A DNA stretch of 64,000 nucleotides from the NCBI RefSeq assembly GCF_932526225.1, contig NC_064039.1, positions 15,864,639-15,928,638 on the forward strand, written 5' to 3'. The notes under the pieces are model-generated. The model did no database searches, was not told the DNA's origin, and saw only the letters and a program-made list of their open reading frames with translations. Positions 42,601 through 48,576 of the stretch are shown piece after piece; position 1 is the stretch's first letter, and every line of letters begins with the position of its first letter. Source of the stretch: Nematostella vectensis. Its lineage: Eukaryota > Cnidaria > Anthozoa > Actiniaria > Edwardsiidae. A program made the position numbers and the translations under genes.

Positions 42601-45221
42601 GTGTACAATGTAAGACTGCAAGACAGGGGGGAGGGGGAGGGGGGGTAACAAGCATTTTTACTCCATGGAGGTGTTCAGCACATATGACCTAATAGGTGTG
42701 TACAATGTAAGACTGCAAGACAGGGGGAGGGGGAGGGGGTAACAAGCATTATCACTCCATGGAGGTGTTCAGCACATATGATCTAATTGCTATTGTACAA
42801 TGCAAGGCAGAGGTGTGTGTGTGTGGGGAGGGGAGGGGGCTTAAAGCTCTTCTATTGGAGGTATTTAGTATGTACGATATAATATTTTTCGCCGTCCACA
42901 ACATCAATTCGAATCTAGTTATTTGGGAACACCTCGTTACTCGGTACATCGCTACTTTCATGTATCCCTTAATATAGTATTTTTTGTCGTCCATTATCGA
43001 ACGCCAACACCCCCCCCCCCCCACCACCACCACCACCATCACCACCACCACCACCCACCCTAGAAGCGCGCCTGTAAACTGCCGTCCATGTATGCTTCCC
43101 CCATAATCCCTACTTCCCCCATAATCTCTACTCAGACTTCGGTTTCTATTAGACGACCTTCCCCCATAATCCCTACTCAGACTTCGGTTTCTCTTAGACG
43201 ACCTTCCCCCATAATCCCTACTTAGACTTCGGTTTCTCTTAGACGACCTTCCCCCATAATCCCTACTCAGACTTCGGTTTCTCTTAGACTACCTTCCCCC
43301 ATAATCCCTACTCAGACTTCGGTTTTTCTTAGACGACCTTCCCCCATAATCCCTACTCAGACTTCGGTTTCTCTTAGACAACCTTCCCCCATAATCCCTA
43401 CTCAGACTTCGATTTCTCTTAGACGGCCTTCCCCTATAATCCCTACTCAGACTTCGGTTTCTCTTAGACGACCTTCCCCCATAATCCCTACTCAGACTTC
43501 GGTTTCTGTTAGACGACCTTCTTCCATAATCCCCACTCAGACTTCGGTTTCTGTTAGACGACCTTCCCCCATAATCCCTACTCAGACTTCGGTTTCTCTT
43601 AGACGACCTTTCCCCATAATCCCTACTCAGACTTCGGTTTCTCTTAGACGACCTTCCCCCATAATCCCTACTCAGACTTCGATTTCTCTTAGACGGCCTT
43701 CCCCTATAATCCCTACTCAGACTTCGGTTTCTCTTAGACGACCTTCCCCCATAATCCCTACTCAGACTTCGGTTTCTGTTAGACGACCTTCTTCCATAAT
43801 CCCCACTCAGACTTCGGTTTCTGTTAGACGACCTTCCCCCATAATCCCTACTCAGACTTCGGTTTCTCTTAGACGACCTTTCCCCATAAACCCAACTCAG
43901 ACTTCGGTTTCTCTTAGACGACCTTCCCCCGTAATCCCTACTCAGACTTCGGTTTCTCTTAGACTACCTTCCCCCATAATCCCTACTCAGACTTCGGTTT
44001 CTCTTAGACGACCGTCTCCCATAATCCCTACTCAGACTTCGGTTTCTCTTAGACTACCTTCCCCCATAATCCCTACTCAGACTTCGGTTTCTCTTAGACG
44101 ACCGTCTCCCATAATCCCTACTCAGACTTCGGTTTCTCTTAGACGACCGCGGACAAAAGGTCGCAGAAGGCCACAAGGCCAGCTTCTGCCTAGAAGACAC
44201 AGGGTGTGACGCGGGGATACATCGGCATTGGAACTGTACAGATGGGGGCGACCAGGGAGTCAAACCAAACTGTTATGACGAGTACAAATGGACTATCGAC
44301 TGTCAGTGGATAGATGTTACCGATCGTCCACATGGAAACTACAGGCTGCAAATCAAAGTCAACCCAAATCAGATGGTCGCGGAGACTGATTATGACAACA
44401 ACATTGCTATGTGTGACGCGTATGACTACGGGAGCTTCTTGCTTATGCAAAACTGTTATTTGGGTGAGTAAACACATGCGCCTAGCCTTGACTGGCTTAA
44501 CTAGGCTACGAGACTTCCACTTAAAAAACACGTGACTTTTACAACACTATTACCTATAACAGCGAAAAGTAACTTGCCCAGCACTTACAAATCAGCCAGT
44601 AAGTTTCTATTTCAGTAAGAGATTATTTTCATTGAGATATTTCATTGTTTGTCGTCGCTCTCTGATGTTACGGCGGCAGTCATTTCTGAGTAAGTTTGGT
44701 TTGAATTTGCCACTCAAAAATGTCTTAGTCCAAGTTATCTTTTGCGTGGGGGCACGTGTTTCCCTTTATATTTTTAAAATTATAAGAAAACGAGGGACGT
44801 GCCTGTACCACGCAATATGTTCTTAATGTTTTGTATAGTACCCCCTCCCCCCAAAAATATTTTGGGCCGGTTACAGCTCTGAGCCTAATGCCCTTTGGTG
44901 ACTTTGACCGGTACTGATTTTGAATATATTTATACTCTTCACTAGTTGTTTTGACCGGTACTGACTTTGAATATATTTATACTCTTCACTAGTTGTTTTG
45001 ACCGGTACAAGACTCAAATCACTCTTTGTATTGTAGATCATTGCTACAGTGGTGTTCGGACGACAAGCGGGAACTCCTACGGAGCGTGCTGCTACTTCCC
45101 CTTTAAATATCGCGGCAAATTGTACGACTCGTGTACTAAGTTCGGCTACAACCAGGCCTGGTGCTCAACCACGGGCAACTTCGACAGGGAACGGAAGTGG
45201 GGAGTTTGTGTGGATCTCTAG
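28907..45221 (+). CDS. LOXL2-like: Lysyl oxidase-like protein B: 4 SRCR + lysyl oxidase + fibronectin type II
   Basis: Eleven coding exons: 28907-29139, 30012-30198, 32588-32784, 33731-33884, 34322-34525, 35680-35820, 40333-40539, 41042-41132, 41825-42130, 44143-44463, 45037-45221. Frame is continuous; 741 residues. The intron phases match gene A at every position. A signal peptide ([19 protein letters not shown]) leads into four SRCR domains (about residues 23-138, 143-253, 259-368, 374-470). The lysyl-oxidase domain (about 474-681) has the copper motif [12 protein letters not shown] (552-563), lysine K585 in GHKASFC and tyrosine Y621 in YDEY. The C-terminal fibronectin type II domain shows [23 protein letters not shown] and WGVC. 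All catalytic residues I can check are present, so a working secreted amine oxidase is predicted. About 16 kb of genomic length is mostly intronic tandem repeat. Confidence 0.93.
29812..30015 (+). repeat. Decayed acceptor-like copies before exon 2 (gene B)
   Basis: The exon 2 acceptor reads CCCTTTGCAGTGATTGGTT. Upstream are imperfect echoes: GGTGATTGGCTC (29812), GTTACGATTGGTTTTC (29842), TGTAGTGATTGGCTC (29910) and TTGTAGCGACTGGCTT (29942). They look like older copies of the acceptor plus exon start, paralleling the duplicated exon 2 acceptor in gene A. Confidence 0.5.
30280..30685. repeat. 43-bp minisatellite, intron 2 (gene B)
   Basis: About nine copies of a unit containing GCTATTACGGACACCTAGG and CAATGTACAATCAACCC, becoming more uniform towards the 3' side. 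Confidence 0.92.
30785..31268. repeat. 54-bp minisatellite, intron 2 (gene B)
   Basis: About nine copies of a unit containing CTAAAGCAAACTCATAACAA and CCTAAGGTGGAATTGCC. Variants alternate (AGCAGTG/AGTAGTG, CCCCCAC/CTCCAC/CTTCAC) in a pattern suggesting duplication of multi-unit blocks. Confidence 0.93.
31250..31500 (-). pseudogene. Coding-like minus-strand fragment inside intron 2 (gene B)
   Basis: A minus-strand frame of about 77 residues has protein-like composition ([34 protein letters not shown]) and is unlike the surrounding repeats. There is no good start or splice context and no family I recognise. It could be an exon of a nested gene or a fragment of a retro-copied or transposed gene. 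Confidence 0.25.
32845..33050. repeat. CAT/CAC trinucleotide-rich microsatellite, intron 3 (gene B)
   Basis: About 200 bases of interspersed CAT, CAC and ACC triplets. Open frames (poly-His, poly-Ser/Pro) on both strands here are composition artefacts. Confidence 0.9.
33066..33420 (+). repeat. Copies of the exon 3 donor region, intron 3 (gene B)
   Basis: The exon 3 end reads AGCAAGGTGAGTACTTTGTG then TAAGAAGC. At 33126-33156 a related stretch reads AGCAAGGTGAGCACTTCATA then TAAGAAGC. The preceding AAAGGGCAAAAGGAAAACCA block (33095) also recurs, altered, at 33374. These look like duplicated donor-flank segments. Confidence 0.55.
33567..33697. repeat. (TTA)n microsatellite before exon 4 (gene B)
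   Basis: About 43 TTA units with three interruptions, ending about 33 bases before the exon 4 acceptor. Confidence 0.95.
34560..34870. repeat. G-rich 27-bp minisatellite, intron 5 (gene B)
   Basis: Units of about 27 bp (AAATGGCAGAGGGACAGGTG plus GATGGGG) in the middle, more degenerate at the edges. It starts about 35 bases after the exon 5 donor, and the unit weakly resembles the exon end GGACAGGCAACGGGGAAG; derivation from it is possible but not shown. Confidence 0.85.
35225..35679 (+). repeat. 46-bp array of the exon 6 acceptor and exon start (gene B)
   Basis: Eight upstream copies, four of them near-identical, of a unit containing the acceptor CTGTTATAG and the exon start ATCTTCATGGACGATGT precede the real acceptor (exon 6 from 35680). 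If an upstream acceptor in the regular copies were used, the frame would read IFMDDV and then stop at TAA. The oldest copies (35250-35390) are most diverged. Confidence 0.92.
35806..37075 (+). repeat. 32-34-bp array of the exon 6 end with donor, first block (gene B)
   Basis: Exon 6 ends CTATATAACCACAAG and its donor is GTAACTC. The unit CGCTATATAACCACAAGGTA followed by ACACTATTATATGA, or a shorter ACTCTTATATGA form, is repeated about 37 times from this junction. Sub-blocks of several units (with the variants TTATAACACGAAGG and GACTCATTATAACC) recur in the same order, showing higher-order duplication. Read-through from exon 6 would stop after VTLI. Confidence 0.95.
37076..38165. repeat. 34-bp array, second type (gene B intron 6)
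   Basis: About 31 copies of a unit containing CTACAAGGTATAGATAAACT and ATATGTATTCATAG (or GTGTGCATAG). CTACAAGGTATA echoes the CCACAAGGTAAC of the neighbouring array, so it may be a diverged offshoot. Confidence 0.95.
38166..40010. repeat. Second copy of the composite array block (gene B intron 6)
   Basis: From about 38236 the exon-6-donor array restarts, followed from about 39475 by the CTACAAGGTATAGATAAACT array. The same tail (GTAGCTATGTACTCATAGCT ... ATACCAAAAACTGGTAGT) ends both blocks, at about 38170-38240 and 39925-40010. Intron 6 therefore contains a segmental duplication of roughly 1.75 kb built from two nested satellite types. Confidence 0.88.
39956..40058. other. Imperfect inverted repeat / hairpin (gene B intron 6)
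   Basis: ACCAAAAACTGGTAGTCGAC and following bases (39956-39988) pair with the complement of AAAATTTGACAGAGTCGATT and following bases (40026-40058), about 33 bases per arm with a few mismatches and a loop near 37 bases. The first array block carries only the left arm (38206-38233). It could be a tiny MITE or a replication-prone hairpin. Confidence 0.75.
40105..40282. repeat. Short degenerate array before exon 7 (gene B)
   Basis: Four to five diverged units around GCATAGCTACAAGGTATAAA, related to the 34-bp array upstream. Confidence 0.7.
40638..40722 (+). mobile_element. tRNA-derived SINE remnant in intron 7 (gene B)
   Basis: GGTAGCCCAGTGTGATAGCG resembles a tRNA D-arm/A box, and GGTTCCATTCC at 40695-40705 is a near-consensus B box followed by CGGTCGAGACA. 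The spacing suits a tRNA-like polymerase III promoter, but I could not fold a complete cloverleaf, so a SINE head or decayed tRNA pseudogene is more likely than a functional tRNA. Confidence 0.45.
41679..41700. repeat. Poly-C run, intron 8 (gene B)
   Basis: An uninterrupted run of more than 20 C bases about 125 bases before exon 9; a candidate G-quadruplex former on the minus strand. Confidence 0.9.
42066..42800 (+). repeat. About 95-bp array of the exon 9 end: copper-motif codons plus donor (gene B)
   Basis: After the true exon 9 end (42130) come seven further copies. The four or five regular ones encode [17 protein letters not shown], each followed by the donor TAATAGGTGTGT, then GTAAGACTGCAAGACA and a variable G-rich tract. 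The coding part keeps the copper-ligand histidines. Read-through from exon 9 meets a stop at 42178-42180. G tracts grow and shrink between copies. Gene A carries one such extra copy. Confidence 0.95.
43108..44142 (+). repeat. 45-bp array of the exon 10 acceptor (gene B)
   Basis: About 23 copies of a unit containing ACTTCGGTTTCTCTTAGACG, in which TTTCTCTTAG is the acceptor and ACGACC the first exon bases. The last copy is the real acceptor of exon 10 (44143). Because 45 is a multiple of 3, use of an upstream copy would keep frame, but the regular copies then read DDLPP and stop at TAA. Confidence 0.95.
44893..45012. repeat. 51-bp duplication before exon 11 (gene B)
   Basis: TTTGACCGGTACTGA(C/T)TTTGAA and the following bases to CACTAGTTGTT occur twice, with a third start at 44996, ending 24 bases before the exon 11 acceptor. 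Confidence 0.85.
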
Positions 45222-45683
45222 GTGAGATAAAATCTCAAGCTTCAGGCCCTTCTAAGTATAAGGAGAGCGTTGAATCTTGTTATAACATAATAAGTGTAGA
45301 AAGTATTCTACCATTGGATGGAGACGCTTTCGCGATATTATCTAGCGAATATGATAAAGGAAGTATGTTTTTAGATAGATCATGATTTTTCTTATCATGA
45401 CTTGCCTCCCAATATTAAATGAAAATTACAAATGTATGTCCTCTTTAAAAACAATCGATTGGATTACTGAGATAGCTGAAAAAGATGGTATTTGTAGGGG
45501 GTGGGGGTGGGGGGTTGTAACCATCTCAGGATGATCCAGCGTGATTATGACGTCACAAGGTTCTCAAAACTCAGAAGTAGTGGGTTACTTTGTTAAAAAA
45601 TTAAATTCGGACAAGTAAATAGATCTATTATTCTCATTTGTAAACTTTGAATGATTTTAAACAATTGTTTGTTTTCTTTACAG

Positions 45684-45800
45684 AATTACCACCACAGAGA
45701 AATATCGAGGTAGTAATTTGTATGTATCCATATTGGATATTTCCAATATATAAGAATAGTTGTTCGATCCATGGATAAGTAAAGCCAATAAACGAATGAT
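45684..45800 (+). other. Candidate 3'UTR exon and poly(A) signal of gene B
   Basis: GTTTTCTTTACAG at 45671-45683 is a strong acceptor and AATAAA lies at 45787-45792. The stop codon of gene B (45219-45221) is directly followed by the donor GTGAGA, so a 0.46-kb 3'UTR intron is likely, mirroring gene A. Confidence 0.6.
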
Positions 45801-46710
45801 CTTGTACTGTTCTTCTTGAAGTTAGGGGCAGGTTCTTAGAAAGAACGTGCTATCCGAGTTTTAAAAAATTATCTCCAGAGTTTGTTTTATAGTTAGAGGC
45901 TAGATAAACATCACCGATATTCTAGGAACCCCGGTCAATTAACAACCATTTGTGATGAGGACTGGCTGATTAGCTTCCCTTTTAGTGCAACAAGCCCCGT
46001 TGCTCACTCCTGAAATACGACAGCTCTAGGGACCTATCAGAATAGATAGACGGGGCGGATCGAGGAATTTAAATGGGGAAGAAAGCGGACCCAGGATTGT
46101 TACGGGGGAGGGATTAAAAATCATAGGAGATGAAATTGTCGGTTTAAAAAAAAATTAGTCCGAATGAGGGAAACCGACCCTCTCCTAGATCCATAGATAC
46201 CGTACTCCATGATATATTTTTGCAATCTAGTTCTAAGATTCCTGTTGAGGCCATGGGAATAAAAAAATAAAGGTATCTGAAGTCACTATTTGGGGGAATG
46301 GGACGTGGGATAATCTGCATATCTTTTTTTTCTTTCTTTGTTTTTGTCAAACAAATGTTTTTTTTATTCATCTTTCAGTTAACGTATGTGAAAAATTCCG
46401 AAATGCACCTCTCCGAAAGAAGTAACATTTCTAGACCCAAATATTCACAATCTATTCATCATTTTTAAAGCCAGGACATAAACTCACTTCCACTAAGCTC
46501 CTCTAAAATCTCAAGTTTGCAGTGATAGTTCATAGGGCATGAAAATTCTGCAGAAGATTCTGGGGCCATTAAACTGTTTTGTCATAACATGATATCATGG
46601 CCCTCTTCGCTATCCACGTTTGGGACTTGGACGTCCATTAAAGTATGGTCCCTCTTACCGGGCCCTCTCCAATAGCGTACCAAGACGCACCTTTGAGGGC
46701 CCCGGCCTAG
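45801..46710. other. Intergenic between convergent genes, no gene seen
   Basis: Unique AT-rich sequence containing the 3' flanks of gene B and of the minus-strand GPCR gene. Confidence 0.45.
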
Positions 46711-47718
46711 TCAGCTGTGGTTGTTATTGTTAAGTCCTTGAAATGTCGAAACTGCTGAATTAGAATGAGGGTCGACTCTGTAGAACCGCTTACAAAAGAC
46801 TCGAATAAATGCCATTCTTATCTCGGAGTTGAATAAAATAAGTACTATAGGGTCTAAAGCGGCGTTTGTATACATAAAGCACATGAAGATACTGAAGTAG
46901 ATCGGGTCTATGCGATGAGTGCTGAACTTGTGTATGGATTGCACCACAAAGAACGGCAACCAGCAGACTATGAAAATCCCGCCAATCACAGCCAAGACAA
47001 TGGCGGCTTTGAGGTCCCGCCGCCTACGTCTTGTTTGCTGGTCTGTTGGTGTGTACGTATTGCTGTGTTGCTGATGCATCCGTTGCGCGTGGTTTCTCGC
47101 TATCAAATAGATCTTAAAGTACGTAACAAACATAATTATGCTTGGGATGATGATTACGAACATCCACAGGGCAAGGACGAAGTACAGTATCTCTGTTAAT
47201 TCGTGTTCTTTGGAGACTGCGCCGCTGCTACAGATATAGTCTTTAGACCTCCACGTGGTTGGCGGGATAGCAAGAGCAAGGGATCCCGCCCAGATTCCCG
47301 CCAAAATTGTCTTCGCAAATGCCGGCGGCATTTTGTCAGTGTAGCTGAATGGTGACGAAATAACGAGGTATCTATTGATGGCGACCGCTGATAACGTCAG
47401 TACTGAAGCTGAGCCAAACAGCACCCCCAGGGGGGTAGTGAAGTAGCACACCCCGTAGTGCGGATACCAGTTTCTGTCAATGCGAAGCAGTATCGAGGTA
47501 GGGATTTTCAGAAGCGCGTTCAGGAAGTTTGCCACGAGTAAATTAAGGATGAAGTAGTAATGTACATTCTGCAGGAGCCTCTTTTTGACGATGACCAATG
47601 CGATTAAGGCATTTCCAAATAAGGCTGTGATGATTACAATACATAAGTACGACACAAGAATGATACTGCTCGTCGTCATGCGCGTGGGCTTAGTGGTGGT
47701 TGTCGCGTTCGTTGTCAT
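46711..47718 (-). CDS. Rhodopsin-class (class A) G protein-coupled receptor, single exon
   Basis: An intronless frame of 335 residues from ATG (47718-47716) to TGA (46713-46711). Seven hydrophobic segments are evident. Class A landmarks: N36 in FGNALI (TM1); NLLVAN in TM2; C91 (start of TM3) with C163 in the second extracellular loop as the likely disulfide; N115-R-Y as the DRY equivalent; C252-W-L-P in TM6; D288-P-I-V-L as the NPxxY equivalent in TM7. N4 in an NAT sequon may be glycosylated. A basic third intracellular loop (RRRRRDLKAA) precedes TM6. Two positions are atypical: residue 64 (2.50) is Asn instead of Asp, and the TM7 tyrosine is Leu292. The ligand cannot be inferred; lineage-expanded orphan receptors of this type are usual in cnidarians. 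Confidence 0.9.
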   Translation of the reverse strand: MTTNATTTTKPTRMTTSSIILVSYLCIVIITALFGNALIALVIVKKRLLQNVHYYFILNLLVANFLNALLKIPTSILLRIDRNWYPHYGVCYFTTPLGVLFGSASVLTLSAVAINRYLVISSPFSYTDKMPPAFAKTILAGIWAGSLALAIPPTTWRSKDYICSSGAVSKEHELTEILYFVLALWMFVIIIPSIIMFVTYFKIYLIARNHAQRMHQQHSNTYTPTDQQTRRRRRDLKAAIVLAVIGGIFIVCWLPFFVVQSIHKFSTHRIDPIYFSIFMCFMYTNAALDPIVLILFNSEIRMAFIRVFCKRFYRVDPHSNSAVSTFQGLNNNNHS

Positions 47719-48222
47719 GGCAACAACAGAGAGGAGGCTCCTTAGAAGGTGTTGGTCTGTGAAAAAGGAGAAATGAAATAAAAATCAAATATTTCAGTGA
47801 TGGGACAAACCAACCACGCAATATGGCGAATATCCGGAAGTCAACACAAATATAATTGCATTATTTTAGGCCTGCTTTGAAGGCACATTTATGCCTGAAT
47901 TGCGATTTACCGGTGTGCAATATATGTGCTGCTTTTATATGAACGTATAATGTATATTTTACTAGTATTTGACATCGAGCTGGTCAGCAATGATTATAAT
48001 TTCCTTGTTGCGTCATTATTTTCAAAACGCTCGCTCAACTGGGGCCTTCGCACGGGAAAGTGCATATTCCCGTGTTTTTAGTTTTGGGACAATAATGAAA
48101 TCTTATAATAGTCACTGGTAATGAACAGTTACATGCAAGTTCCACGAAAATATGAATTTAATCATCTCAAGTATTGTTTCCTGGGAAATAGGGTCGACGT
48201 CAGCATCAACTGGAAATAAGGG
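47719..48222. other. GPCR upstream region
   Basis: AT-rich sequence expected to hold the promoter and 5'UTR of the minus-strand GPCR. No further gene seen. Confidence 0.4.
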
Positions 48223-48576
48223 TTGTTTACCATTTAATTGGAAATTCCGGAATGAGTTCTAAGTTTTTCCGGGATGCCATCATGGTTAGAAAAAGTTTCT
48301 TATATTCTAGAATTTCCGGGGTGACGTATGTACCATTTGCTACTGTACCCATTTTTTTTATTGAGAATAGTCACGGGGAATAGTGGCCGCTGGGAGACTC
48401 GGTCAAATATTCTATGGAAAATTGCAAAGGAACACGATTTTCCGGAATTTCTGGTATTCCCCGGTGGACTACCTCTCAAGCAATTCCACATTTTCCAGAA
48501 ACTTTCCAAAGGAAAGAATCTGTACCATTTACAAAATAACCAGAAGTACCGGAATTTCCGATTAAATGGTAAACAA
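48223..48576. mobile_element. MITE-like element with long terminal inverted repeats
   Basis: TTGTTTACCATTTAATTGGA plus AATTCCGG at 48223-48250 is matched, inverted, at 48549-48576 with one mismatch. The 354-bp body contains further CCGGAATTTCC-like motifs on both strands and no transposase, so it is a non-autonomous DNA element. I could not identify a clear target-site duplication or superfamily. Confidence 0.75.

Noticed and set aside
42194..42648. Open frames repeating [22 protein letters not shown] as a separate gene
   Set aside because: They are junction-derived copies of exon 9 plus intron sequence with no start or acceptor context; reported as an array instead.
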